Counted from the stretch's first letter, positions 34,503-45,671 are shown. The stretch is DNA of 64,000 nt from Trichodelitschia bisporula (GCA_010356995.1 ML996698.1:183923-247922); one strand, 5' to 3'. Numbers and translations: made by a program. The notes: generated by a model from the sequence alone, not told the origin.

Positions 34503-36342
34503 GCTGTATCGTTGTCGCTTTTTTCATGTGTCGTGGAGGCCGCCATGGTAAACTGCTTGTTCCCTTACCGACGGCGCTGGCGATGGGCGCTCCACGTGGC
34601 TTGGGTGGTTCTAGTCTGATTCTTCGAAAGTTAATGACCGCAGTACGGAAACACCGTTGAAAGGCGAGGAGCATTATAACATTTCGACCTAGACCAGCTA
34701 ACTGGCGAGCAAGGTACTTGGCTTGGTGGAACGAGATGACAAGTGGAGTGGAGAAGTCCCATATTGTTAGTTATCTACTTTTAACTTTGGAACTCTTTCC
34801 TAACCGATTGAGAGTAGCAAGGCCTTGTTCCACGAGGGATTGCTGCGGTGGCAAAACGAAAACCACGACCTGCTCCGCCCATCACATGTCATCCCGGGGG
34901 TAGGTCCATGATTCTTTTTTTGGGTGGCTCTTGGATGTACAGCGTATGCAAAACGAGAATGTTCGTCCCCGATCAGCGTTCTTCACCACTCATCTAACCG
35001 CCATATGGAGCGATATCCTGTTGAAGAGACGACCCCACCTGCCTGCCGAATAATCGCTGGATTCATTCCGAGATGAGTCTTGGGTTTAAGTCCGAAACAT
35101 AACCACCCGCAGTAGGCTTCTTTATTCCCATCCCGGATTCTTCACACCTGATGCGACCCGAGTATGCATCTTGTGGGCAACCGCCTGGCCTACTAGAGAG
35201 TGACTGTTCTTAAGCAGTCGCATACTGGTAACTGAAGACGCAGCTGGGCGAGGATGGTGCATTTCTGTCGGAACCGCTGGCCACGCTGAGTATGCAGTCT
35301 GGCTTGAGTTGACTCATCATGCACAGACTTAAGAAGAATCATGTGGCTAGTTTACCAGGTTTGAAGGCTGATGCGAAGCGTTCGCATGAGCTTCCACACC
35401 GAAGGCTCCACGACGACAAGGCAACTGTTCTATTAGCCACGGAGTGGGGAGTGTAACAACTAACAGCCGGGGAATGGACCATGAATCTATGGTTACTATT
35501 TTGATATTTGGCTGAGGAGCAACTACCCAGAGTCCCTCGTTACACATCTCAACCTTTGGCAGACAAACCGGGAACAGCAATGAGGTAACGGGCATGAGAA
35601 GAAACCACGAATATCGCGCCTAGGCCCTCAACGAAGAGAGCGCTATGGCAAGAGCAAAGAATGGGATAGGCTAATATGCAAAAGGATGCTTACTATAGGC
35701 CTGGTGATAACCCCTCTTTGCTGCGAGTTTAATGCCCGGAGGCCGCCCGCATCTGCAAAGACGTACAGACAACATGCAGCCCATTTCCCACGATGTGACA
35801 ACATATAGCACAATAGCGAAGTATTGTGGTAGCACGGGTGCTCCATGCAATTGGAGGGACTTCCTGAGAGAAATTATTGCAGCTGACCCTTTTGACGCGG
35901 CGCTATCCAATCACACAGTTGCTTTTGCCTGTTAGTTGCCAATAGTTCGCGTTCGGAATATAAAAATGGCAGATCTCGGCTCCAATTGGTGGAAGTGATG
36001 CTACTAGTCTTGCCAGCGCTGCTCTTCACGCTGGACAATCAAGGGGTGAACATTGCCCGATAGTTTGTTGTCTAAAGGTCATTGATGCTTCAATCTCAAA
36101 GGGCGTAGTACGCCAGGAGCATTCAGGAGCTCAGTGGACAGTTCGACCGAAGTCAATGAGCCGGTTGCAGATGATGAGTCATTTGGCAAAACTACGCCCG
36201 CGTGAGAACAACGTCAGCCATATTCGCGAACCTGGGGAGAGCTTCAGAAAGCTGGAGGTGACACTGACATCAAATTAGAAAGAGACGGCTCGCTGCTGCC
36301 TTCCTAGAGCACGATGGTTTTCGTTCTGACCTGACGTGACCA

Positions 36343-36358
36343 CTAGAACTAGTTCTAG
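36343..36358. other. Perfect 16-bp palindrome
   Basis: ctagaactagttctag is its own reverse complement. It is isolated in gene-free DNA. It could be a dimeric factor site or chance; no neighbouring gene is close enough to suggest a target. Confidence 0.6.
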
Positions 36359-37470
36359 CGAGTCAGCGTCGCTTCCCGATGGACTGCGTTCGTCCTGTGA
36401 ACGAGCATGTGAGCACAGACAGCCAGTATTTAGAAGACCCAAGACTCCCCTGACATCGTCGACGAGTATTGAACGAAGTCGTGTCGCGGTCGTGTAAGGT
36501 GGAAGTCAGAAAGAGTTGGAGGGAAAGACTGGGTTGGCCTATTGCGATAGACGGTGCGGGTTTGCCCATCCTACGTTAGGCGACATGGAGATACCTACAA
36601 GCTTGGAGAGCTTGTAGCACCCACGCTGAACCTAGTTTCAATGGTCTAATGGCTCAATGCATGTTGTCGCAAGGAATTGTCGCTTTGATCCGCGTAGGAT
36701 GAGGTGGCTTTCGAAGAATTGGACGCGAGACGCGTTTCTCGGCTGTACTGAGTTAGTGAAAGAAGACAACAGCAGGAAACATATGGTCTCTTTACCGTTG
36801 ACATACCAAGGTGTTGTAGAAGCAACGTGGATGACTCCATCATGCTGCATAGTGCGGATTTCCCCAACAGAGCAGCATCTTGTCGGCATGAGTGCAGTGC
36901 GTCCTTGAAGGCGTGTCGGGGGTAATCGTCGCAAAATAGCGCATTACACTAACGCGAGATTCACGTATTGTGGGGAGGGAGTGTCAACAAAAACATATTT
37001 AGGTTGAGGACAGGCGATGTGGAAGGGGTCGGTCTCGACATTGGAATAAGCTCCTCTACCAAGTGGTACAAGCCCGACCTGGCGCTCGCGGTCCTTGCCG
37101 CACAGCCTTGTCTGGGCGACATGGGGTACCGGACGTCAAGTGCGCGAACATGAAAAGCCTTGGAGATGCAAGGATATTGAAAATTTTGATGCGGTACGAT
37201 GTGATGAAAGTTCAAGACTTTGGGGTGGACCGACTTGCTTTGGGAGGGAGTCCGGGAAGTAAGCACATGTACTGTACGACAGCCTTACTCGGCCTCGCGA
37301 AAGCGCTGATACGGCGGTCGCGCCAGTTGCCGATATTGTGAGGCAACTGAAGGACATGAAGAGCACATATTTATCACAAGCAGATGTCATACAGATACAT
37401 CATAAAATTACAAAGACGCTAAAATTACAACACCACTAAAAATATATCCCTACCCCCTCCACTCCTCCAC

Positions 37471-37515
37471 TCCTCCTCCTCCTCCTCCTCCTCCTCCTCC
37501 TCCTCCTCCTCCTCC
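37471..37515. repeat. (TCC)15 microsatellite abutting a stop codon
   Basis: Fifteen uninterrupted TCC units. On the minus (coding) strand the neighbouring gene ends TGA followed directly by (GGA)15, so the microsatellite begins at the first base of the 3' UTR. It is likely to vary in length between strains. Confidence 0.9.
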
Positions 37516-38907
37516 TCACCACTCCAGCCGCATCGGATCATACCCCCAGTCATCAATGCCCATGGGGTCATCGACCCAGACCGGCGCCGCCACCGAAGCA
37601 ACCGGCGCTCCTAACGCCCTGGGGGGAAGCGATGGAGGCTGCGCTCAGCGATGACGACGCGCTCGAGATGGAGGCCTATGAGTTGTTGGCACTGGAGGTG
37701 TGGAGGGAGGGGGTAAACTTACGCTCATACATGGCGCGCCGGAGCTGGGAGAGACCAACCCAGCAAATGGCGAGGGCGCAAGCGCGGCGGGAGCGGCAAG
37801 GGCACCAAACGGCGAGGGCGCGAGCGCGGCAGAGCCGGGAGAGACAGACCCAGTGAAGGGCGATAGCGCGAATCCGGCGGGACCGGCAGCGGTAGGCGCA
37901 GGGGCAGCGGCAGGCGCAGCAAATGGCGACGGCGCGATGGGACCAGCAGCGACAGACCCAGCAAACGGCGAGGGCGCAGGCACGGCGGCACCAGCGCCAG
38001 CGTCGACAGACGCAGCGAAGCGCGCGGGCCCGACTGGACCAACAGAGACACGAGGAGGGAAGGAGATTGGCGCGGACGGGGCGGCACCAGCAGACACATG
38101 CGCATCGGAGCGCACGGGCGCGCGCGCGACGAGACCGGCAGCGTTGGAGGCGGCAAAAGGCAGGGGCGCGCCGATGCTGGCCAGAACAGAGCCGATGAAG
38201 GTTGTGGCGGCGGGCGCGGCGGCACTGGCAGAGACAGACACGGTGGGAGCGGCGGAGACGGGCGCAGCGGAAGCCGATGGCGCGGACGTGGCGGGACAGG
38301 CAGAGATAGGCACGGCGGGAGCGGCGGAGGTAGGCGCAGTGGGATCGGCAGGACCAGGCGCAGTGGCAGGCGATGGCTCGCGCGCGGCGGCAGACGATGG
38401 CGCGGACGCGGCGACCCAAGCGGGAACACGCGCAGCGTAGCCCCAGGGCGCGGGCGCGGCGGCACCAACAGGAACACGCCTAGAGGTGCGGTAGCGCGCG
38501 CGCGAGGCGGCAGCAGCACGACCAAGGGCAGCGGAGCGGCGGACGGGCGCGGAACGCTCGGGAGAGGGCGAGGGCGAGGACCGCTTCGGCCCGCATGCGC
38601 GTTTGCGAGGCAGGGTGTTGGGGGAGGCGGGTGGCTGCTCGACGCTCAGGCTGGCCAACGTGTTGGTGATGTCTGTGAGGGCGGTGGCGGGTGGGGAGGC
38701 GCGGCGCTTCTTGGGAACACCAGGGGGGTCGGCGGACTGGCCGTTGTCATCGTTGTAGATGACGAGGCCCAGGTGCGCCGCGGACTTCTTGCCGCCTGGA
38801 TACCGGAGCTGGGGATGTTAGCGGAGTAAGGGTAGGGGAGTGGTGGTTTTACCGGAGCCCTGGAGATGTTAGCGAGGCTTGAGGTAGACTGAGGATTGGA
38901 CTTACAT
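37516..38907 (-). CDS. Ala/Pro/Ser-rich low-complexity protein (405 aa, 4 exons) with split start codon
   Basis: Preferred model: 38906-38907 (AT), 38853-38859 (7-nt microexon, supplies G and two codons), 37723-38808, 37516-37638. Introns are 46, 44 and 84 nt; the first two have near-identical 3' ends containing GCTAACATC and CCAG. The product starts MAPLRYPGGKKSAAHLG, passes a basic PKKRRASPP segment and ALTDITNTLASLS, then about 290 residues of degenerate Ala/Pro/Ser repeats (SPFAGSV, SPFA-type units), and ends DDPMGIDDWGYDPMRLEW after an intron that removes an in-frame TGA. The ordered ends contrast with the repeat core. The PKKRR segment could be a nuclear signal. Alternative: one 97-nt intron joined to an upstream exon starting at 39073 (MAESVHPL...), which reads through a pyrimidine tract. 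The family is unknown. The opposite strand is also widely open over the repeats. Confidence 0.6.
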
Positions 38908-39307
38908 TTTCTGATTGATCAAATGGTCTTGGAGATGTGGGTAGAGGTTTGAAACTGAGGTTAGAAACAGGTTGGGGGTGCGATGTGGGGTTTGTAGAAA
39001 CTGATGAAGAGAAAAGGAAGAGGAAGAGGAAGAGAAAAAGGTTCAGAGTTAGGGGGTGGACAGACTCGGCCATCGTGAACCTGGCGCACAGACCGCGTGG
39101 TGTTGACTTGGCCAAGCCATTGTCGGAGCCATTGTCGACGGCTGAAGCGGCGTAGGACCGGCAAAACGGAGGCCGGAGGCCAAGAAGTGAGATGTCTGCT
39201 GTCGTTAACGGAGGAAGGAGCCCGCAACGACTTGAGGACTTACTAAGATTCATTCAGCCGACTTGATATCAGACAGGAGATCTCTATGCCGTATGTAACT
39301 GCCAGCC

Positions 39308-40155
39308 TCAAGCCACACAAGTGATACGCCTCGTTTGCTCAAAGCCGTGATAGACGCCAAGCTCTTCATGGCTGGTGATATATAAGGTCGGACAAGGGCC
39401 AATCGCTGCATACCGAGCTGTCATTGTATCGATCCAAATGAGCGTATTTACCGCGCCCATTATACCGATGTTTGTAGGCGTCAAAGTAGACTCGCTTTGA
39501 TATAAACCGCAGAGAAGATGCAGTCGAAGAATGACATGCTCCCAAGAGTCAGCATATCTTCTAGCATTCGGGTATCGCATACTTGAATTGCTTGAAAGCG
39601 TGCCTCAGTCATGAATCATCTCTCACCAGCACTTGTGAATGTCGAATATCAACGACCCCTTTTTGGAATTGAAGCGTACCGGCAAACGTCAAGTCGGCAG
39701 TGTCATCAGTAGCCAACCCCCCCGCACTCAACAACATCACCACTAGAACCCCATAATACTCAGCAGAGATCGACAAATGCTGGTCTAGGATACAGACGAA
39801 CATACCCGAAAGCGACGTGGCATATCGTCCATATCTTTCTTCCCCGTCGACATATCGAGGCTGGTGCAGTCGATATGGACGATCTGCGACCGGAGTCAGC
39901 TCTTGAAGATGTGTCACCAGAGCACCAAACGACCCAGCCCATCCCCGACACTGATCCGCCTCTCGTCCCTTTATAAAGTATGAAGTGACGTCGGCGATGC
40001 CTGTGGCGATCATCACGTGCCGCCTTTGCCCGCAGCGGCCCCCGTATCGAAGCCTCCCAGCCAGAATCGCCAAAAGCCCGATACCAGCCAGTCCACATCT
40101 CAGAAATGCAATATAAACTCCGTCCCGGGCACCAGGAGCAACGCCTACAGTCCAA
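39308..40155 (-). pseudogene. Possible relic of a fungal transcription-factor domain
   Basis: Minus-strand stretches at 39609-40073 (QHLSISAEYYGVLVVMLLSA among others) and 39308-39580 (ILRLHLLCGLYQS, then AVNTLIWIDTMTARYAAIGP, HEELGVYHGFEQTRR) resemble, in helix pattern and the W.D...A....P segment, the C-terminal region of fungal-specific Zn2Cys6 transcription factors. No DNA-binding Zn2Cys6 motif, no long continuous frame and no clear start are present. A possible intron (GTATGC...GCTGACTCTTGGGAG) joins two pieces. I read it as a partial or decayed gene; the family call is weak. Confidence 0.3.
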
Positions 40156-41004
40156 ACTCCGCTAGACGTGCCGTTTTCCCTCTCGTTTGCCGCTTCCGCG
40201 CGCTAGTCGTTTGTCACACGACACACAGCGACATGAGTGCTCGCCCTAAGCGTCGACATGATTAAGGGCCGAATCAAGCCGTCACTGGCGTTCATGACGC
40301 AAGCAGGGCAAGTTGGTCTAGATGCTCGCTCTCATGACGAAAGTCGGTGCAGATGCTAGCTCGTAAGGTGCTCGCTTCCAGAAGGTGCTCGCTCCCTGAA
40401 GTCCCATCAGCATACGTCGCCCGCAGAGCAGTCAAAATACCCTACTCCCCCTACCCATTATCCCCATCCCCACACCCCAGACCGCAACGAGATCCAAACC
40501 GGCGCCATCCATCCGGTTTCGGTCCCGCTCGGGGCCAAACTCTAATCCCACGATCTCACCACGGATAAACCCTCCCCCGCTCCGTCCCGCAGGCCTAAAA
40601 CGTTCCTGAGGTTGCTGGTGCGGCAAAATGCCCAAACACCAGCGACTCCAATGCACAAACTCTCCACCCCAATCACCCCGATCACTACAAGCTGCCAACA
40701 CTGGAAATGCCCTCTCAATCGTCATTATTAACTAATTCCGTATGTAGTACAGTATCTTGCAACCCACGCACCCAACAGCCGCCTTCGTCCCGCGCCCACG
40801 CGCCGCAGCTAGACAAAACCCCACCACCAAGCCGTTTCAGCCCACACCAATCGCGAGGGCAGCTCACACACCTCGGTCCCCCGCGACAGGTTCGAAACCG
40901 CAAACAGCACCGCAGGCAGCACGGGCGCATGGTGAGAAACAGGCTTCGTGCACGCACGCATAACGGCCATGCAGCCCCGTCGTAGGAACAATACAAATGG
41001 TCTT

Positions 41005-41034
41005 ACTTCGCTGGCACTTCGCTGGCACTTCGCT
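41005..41034. repeat. 11-bp tandem repeat
   Basis: 'acttcgctggc' occurs twice and a third, partial copy (acttcgct) follows. It lies about 135-165 bases upstream of the ATG of the secreted Asn/Ser-rich protein. Confidence 0.75.
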
Positions 41035-41070
41035 GTATGGGCGTGACGTGATTGTCGATTGCTGTGCTTC

Positions 41071-41128
41071 ACCATTGAGAGGACACTGGACTGTTGAAAA
41101 GGACACTGGACCATTGAGAGGACACTGA
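41071..41128. repeat. Repeated ATTGAGAGGACACTG promoter motif
   Basis: accattgagaggacactg at 41071-41088 recurs at 41110-41127, and a third 'aggacactgga' lies between them, so the core is present three times within 58 bases and ends about 40 bases before the ATG at 41169. These could be leader repeats or regulator sites for that gene. Confidence 0.65.
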
Positions 41129-41168
41129 ATGTCGAGACCTGTGCCGCCTTTTGCGCCGTCACACCGCG

Positions 41169-42199
41169 ATGCTGTGCCTCAGCCTGCTCCACCGCCTCTT
41201 CCTCGTCCCCGGCGCCTTCGCCCTGGCCATTGCGCTCAATTTCACGGCGAGCCGTGCTGGCATCGCACCTGCAGATATCGGAACCCCGCGCACCGACGCC
41301 GTTGGAATCACTCAACCGCGGATCTTGCTCTCTGCGCTCGACGCCTTAGACAGCCTTCTCGGCGACGCAAAGATGCTCGTGCTGGACGACTTACAAACAT
41401 TCAGTAGCGCGCTGGGGGGGATCAAGGCGCCGGCCATTAAGATGAGTGGTGATAAAGGGAGGCCGTTTATGGTCATGCAGGATACTTTTGTGGGTCTCTT
41501 CGAGGGTGGCCCATTGGGTGAGGGAGGCTAATGGTTACAGCCGGATTTCCAAACTGCGGGGAGTCGCTCGTGCGATGTGCAGTACACTATGTGTTCTGAT
41601 GTGAGAGCCTTGCCGGTGCGCGTTTTCTATGGCTGATGATGGGTAGGCTGCGAACGGGAATGGTGACAGTGGGAGTGGAAGCAACAACAACGATAACAAG
41701 AACGGGAATCCGAACAGCGGGAACAACAACAACAATAAGAATGGCAACAGCAACACCAGCAAAGATAACAACGGCGACAGCAGCCCAAAAGGCCGCAACG
41801 GGCCCAAAGCCACCGGTTCAAAGCAGAACAGTAACCCAAAGCCGAGCAACACCTCAAACAGCAATACCTCAAACAGCAACACCAATAACAATCCCAAGTC
41901 CAACGACAACCCGAAGAGCAACAGCGACAACAATAACAGCAGTCCCAAGAATGGCGGCAATGGCAGCGGCAACAGCAACAACCCCAAGTCCAGCGGCCCT
42001 AAAAAGCGCGCAACCTTCTCAGCGCAAGACTGCACAATGCAAAAGAGTACACTCCCATGTCCCTCCGCGATGAACACAGCTAATACCACCAGCCCAATGC
42101 ACCACCACCCAGAAGAATGCCGCTATTCAATCCTTCCAGCTCGTGAACATAGGGCCTGACCCGCAGGATCCGGGGTTCGATTTGCTCTGCTCGCCTTGA
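41169..42199 (+). CDS. Secreted Asn/Ser-rich cysteine-containing protein (295 aa, 4 exons)
   Basis: Exons 41169-41489, 41541-41600, 41647-42046, 42093-42199; introns 51, 46 and 46 nt. Residues 1-21 (MLCLSLLHRLFLVPGAFALAI) are a signal peptide. A helical N-terminal part is followed, across intron 1, by DTFPDFQTAGSRSCDVQYTM and CSDAAN, then about 120 residues of Asn/Ser/Gly/Lys low complexity, then FSAQDCTMQKTQC and, after the last intron, FQLVNIGPDPQDPGFDLLC. The SCDxQ...C / DC...C / IGPDPQ...FDL.C layout is shared by a family of fungal secreted proteins sometimes annotated 'circumsporozoite-like' because of their low-complexity middle. No function is known; wall location is likely. Without the third intron the end would be out of frame, so I favour that intron although its donor (GTACAC) is weak. 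Confidence 0.72.
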
Positions 42200-42819
42200 G
42201 GGTGCTAGGGGGCATACTGTTATACGGTTAAGATGGATAGGGACGAGCAGAGCTCGGAGGGGCGGCTGGGCAAGAATGGGATATGGCCGCCGATATGCGG
42301 AAGCTCCTGTCTAGGGATGGTTGAACACGCTCGGTCGCTCCGCTGGATGGAGGTCCAACACGCGGCTGCTGGGGAGGCGAAGGCAAGACTTGGTCTGGGG
42401 CCGGGATAGGACCGGAGGGACGAGAAGCACGGCAAATCGACGATAGACGTTGGTGACAAGCAGCGTTTGATGTAGACATGTAAGGAGCATTGTTATGTCG
42501 GGAAGGAGCATACTGAGGGACATGATGTCATGAGCGCATGAGAGAAGGAAGGAGCAAAGGAGGACACTTGGCATCACGCATTAAAGTCTCGAGAGTCTCT
42601 GACTCTCTTCCTCCCTGTCTTTACTTCAATCTTGAGTTTTACTGTTGCCTGCGCACGTCATGAGCCCTTGCTCCCATTAGCGTCTCAGCAAAGAGGCAGT
42701 CAAAGTATCGCATTCAGTGCTCAATCAGCATCACTGCATACCCGCATCCAAAAAGCAGTCAATCAAACCCCATTTTGCAACTTATATACAAGAAAGCCGA
42801 ACGCTCACACCCTCCCGAC
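42200..42819. other. Intergenic between convergent genes
   Basis: 620 bases between the secreted-protein gene (plus) and the thiolase (minus). Presumably both 3' UTRs; nothing else seen. Confidence 0.5.
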
Positions 42820-44240
42820 TTAAAACCGGCTCTCAACCTTCGTCTCCACATCCTGCAGCGCCCACTCACTCCTTGCCTTCTTACTCCGCACCGCATCCGC
42901 CTGTTGCTTCGTGAAGCCCTTCGCCTGCACAGCGGGATTATACCCAAGCCCCGTCTTCGCCGCAACCTCCGCGTCGCTCAATTTCCGCGCCGCAGACCCA
43001 TCCGCGCGCTTGTACACCGAGCACACAACCGCGCCGCCGAGACCCAGGTTGTGCTGCAGTGCCGCCTTGGTGCCCTCAACAGCACGGTTATTCGCCCACC
43101 CGCGCAAGTGCCACACCAGTTCCGCGCACTGCGCGATGCCGCTCGCGCCGAGCGGGTGGCCCTTGGAGATGAGGCCGCCGGACGGGTTGACGACGTACTT
43201 GCCGCCATACGTGATATCACCGTTACGAACCAACTCGTGGGCCTTGCCGGGGGGGCAGAGACCGAGCGCATCCAGCGTCACGAGCTCATTGGCGGAGAAG
43301 CAATCGTGCAGTTCCACGACCTTGACGTCGTCGACGGTGGCCTTAGCCTCGGCCAGCGCCTGCGCGGCAGCGTGCTTGCTCATGCTGAACCCGACAAGCT
43401 CGATCGCGGACTTATTGAACAGATTCGGAGAATCAGTGGCCATGCACTGGCCCGCGATGAGGATGGCTTGGTCCTTGAGGTGCGGGCGTGCGTCGAGGAA
43501 GGACTGCGAGACGAGGACGGCAGCGGCGCCGCCGTCGGAGGTGGGGCAGCATTGCAGCTTGGTCAGGGGGCTGTGGATCATTTTGCTGTCTTGGACTTGT
43601 TCGAGGGTGTACACGTCTTGGAATTGCGAGTAGGGGTTGTTGACGCTGTGGGCGTGGTTGACGCGGGCGATTTCGGCGAAGTCCTTGAGGTCGGCGCCGT
43701 ACCTGGATATGTTAGAGGAGTTGGGTTGGGGGAAGGGGAGGTGTACTTCTCCATGTATTCGCGGCCGGCGTTGCCGAAGAGCTGTGCCGCGCCGGGCGCA
43801 TTGGTGATGCCGCGGGTCTCCTTCATAACGAGGTTAGTCGTCGCCGTCGGGTTGGTGCGGTCCTGGAAGAACGTCTGCAGGGAGCCGGGAAACATCTTCT
43901 CGAAGCCGACGACAAGGACGCAGTCCGCCTGGCCATGCTGGATGAAGTTGCGCGCCATGAAGAGGCCCGTGGAGCCGGTAGAGCAGTTGTTGTTCACATT
44001 GTAGATGGGAATCTGGGTCATGCCGAACTGGTAGAAGACGCGCTGGCCGCAGGTCGAGTCGCCGTAGCAGTAGCACGCAACACCCTGCTCGACGTCGTCG
44101 TAGTTGATGTGCGCGTCCAGCATGGCCTTGACGCCGGCTTCGAAGCCCAGCTCCGTGTAGTCGACTTTGCCGCGCGGCTTGATGAACTTGGTCATGCCGA
44201 CGCCGAGGACGTAGACATTCTCCTTGGTGCCCTTGACCAT
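42820..44240 (-). CDS. SCP-x/thiolase-family acyltransferase (458 aa, 2 exons)
   Basis: Exons 43747-44240 and 42820-43702, intron 44 nt (43703-43746). Start MVKGTKENVYVLGVGMTKF; upstream codons belong to the leader. Thiolase-fold features: nucleophilic cysteine C86 in VNNNCSTGSTGLF, ELHDCFSANE (catalytic His loop), GGLISKGHPLGASG (second catalytic His) and the closing LGLGGAVVCSVY. This pattern, NNNCSTGS with HDCFS, identifies the sterol-carrier-protein-x type thiolase, which cleaves 3-ketoacyl-CoA in peroxisomal beta-oxidation of branched or other acyl chains. The C-terminus ...ESRF is only a weak PTS1-like tripeptide (SRF), so peroxisomal import is likely but not certain. No fused SCP2 sterol-binding domain follows. 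A TATA box lies about 150 bases upstream and a GA run lies in the leader (about 44328-44344). Confidence 0.9.
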
Positions 44241-44970
44241 GGTGGCGGTGGTGAGGGGGTTGCGTGGGTAAGTAGTGATAGATTCGACGACGATAAGAAG
44301 TGGTAGACGAAGGCGTTGGTGGTATATGAGAGAGAGAGAGAGAGTCGACAGTAATAAGCAGACGAGGTTCGGATCCACGGGCCCTTTTCTACATATATAA
44401 TGCAGCAAGCGCTAGTGTCGCCCCAGCCATGTCGCTGGCTATCGCCGCCTCGTGAGGCAACGTTCAGACCGAGGTCCTAGCCGGACGCCGCGCATTTTGC
44501 GGGGTGGATATGCTTTGCCGCGACATGTGCAGCACCCCCGGTCACTTCAACCCCACACGCGCTAGTTTCGCCACTGATGCCGCTGCATCGGGAACTTGTG
44601 CGGTAGAGGATACATGGGCGAATATTCATCCATTGATGCTCACTATTCGTTCGTTTTCTGCAGCTTATAGTTAGGCATGCGGTGCAAGCATCGGCCCGTC
44701 GGCCTGGGAGTGGCGCAGTGCTGCTGTACGCGGCTGTTTCGCGACAACAATCCGCAGTTCGCCTCGGCTGTTACGAAGGACAAGCCTCAGAAGGACCGCA
44801 GCTTACGAGCGATGAAGTCGAGATCTGCGGGACCATCACTAACCCGCGGAGCACCATGAAGCAGAAACCCAATCGCAACAGCAACAAGCGGAAGCAGGGC
44901 TAGATTAAGCTATCCCCCAATGCTAAGCCGAACTCCCGAAGAAAAAGCATCCTCCCCGCAAACAGCGCGT
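44241..44970. other. Promoter of the thiolase gene and intergenic DNA
   Basis: Contains the GA-rich leader and TATA box of the thiolase (minus) and the 3' flank of the GPI-protein gene (minus). No other gene is supported. Confidence 0.5.
44392..44400 (-). promoter_or_regulatory. TATA box of the thiolase gene
   Basis: Minus-strand TTATATATG about 155 bases before the ATG at 44240. Match and spacing are both good. Confidence 0.5.
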
Positions 44971-45671
44971 CTAGAACGCAACCATGACGCCCGCCACAGC
45001 AAGGCAGAGCGCTGCCGCCGACCCCACCTGTGTCCGGAGACCCGCAGCACCTGTAAACTTAGCACTGTTCGGGGAGCCATAGGCCGAAGGAAAGGAGGGA
45101 TTGGACATGTTGGACATGTTGGCCGGAGCGGAAGAAATATTTGAAGGAGTGTAGGAAAAATTGGAAGGAATGTAGGAAATATTGGCGCTCGTACCGTTCG
45201 CGCCAGATGCGCCCGTCGCTTTGGCTCCGCTGCCCGTACCACTCGCCGTGGCCGAAGCTCCCGAGGTCTTGGCCGTGCCGGAGGCCTTGCCGGTGGCACT
45301 CGCCGTGGAAGCCGCTGTCATCGTTAGCCAAGTGTGAGAGAGAGTGTAGAGCAGACGTACTGGTAGTGACCACGACGTTGAGGTTCTCCTTGCAGGTGTT
45401 GGCCCAGGACGCGACGGCAGCCTTGCTGTCATCGCCGCAGATGCTCTCGATCTGCTTCTGAAAGTCCTTCGCCTTGTCACCGCAGATGCTCTTCAGGTCG
45501 GTCGGGTCCCAATCCTTCTTGCTGCGCGTGTCAGCGACGGTACGGTGAGAGGGGGTGGTGTAAAACGCACGCGAGCGCGCCCAAGAGACACGGAGGCGGA
45601 GCAGAGGTGCTGTCAGCAGCGACACTGCCAATGGCAAGTGCGGCGAGAGCGAGAATGGTCTTGAACTGCAT
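44971..45671 (-). CDS. GPI-anchored Ser/Thr-rich wall protein (201 aa, 3 exons)
   Basis: Exons 45571-45671, 45361-45521, 44971-45314; introns 49 and 46 nt. Signal peptide MQFKTILALAALAIGSVAA; then a small domain with four spaced cysteines (PPPCLLG, two SICGD repeats, NTCKEN) of about 60 residues; then a Ser/Thr/Ala/Gly-rich stalk; the end LCLAVAGVMVAF is a hydrophobic GPI-attachment tail. The two SICGD units are separated by about 15 residues. The cysteine count is lower than the eight of CFEM proteins, so I do not call CFEM. It is likely a plasma-membrane or wall protein, and the stalk should be O-glycosylated. Exact family unknown. Confidence 0.72.

Larger units (their letters stand above)
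34503..37515. other. Long gene-poor region
   Basis: 3 kb with no gene that I can support; all frames are under about 100 codons and show no domain. A perfect 16-bp palindrome (36343-36358) and a (TCC)15 microsatellite at the right edge are listed separately. Confidence 0.5.
38908..41168. other. Intergenic with transcription-factor-like relic and promoter repeats
   Basis: The left 250 bases are the leader and promoter of the minus-strand gene, including a CTTCCT-rich pyrimidine tract near 39010-39045. A possible decayed transcription factor occupies 39308-40155. The region 40170-41000 shows nothing. Two sets of short repeats lie just before the secreted-protein gene at 41169. Confidence 0.45.

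Noticed and set aside
37700-38440. 246-codon plus-strand frame rich in Ala/Gly/Thr
   Set aside because: It is the antisense of the Ala/Pro/Ser repeat gene. The minus strand has splice signals, ordered ends and a proper stop exon; the plus strand has none.
42047-42092. One-base frameshift in the secreted Asn/Ser-rich gene
   Set aside because: At first the conserved ending (FQLVNIGPDPQDPGF) seemed out of frame, but a 46-nt GT...AG intron with a GCTAAT branch restores the frame, so no mutation is needed.
45361-45671. CFEM domain in the GPI protein
   Set aside because: Only four cysteines with the wrong spacing; CFEM needs eight.
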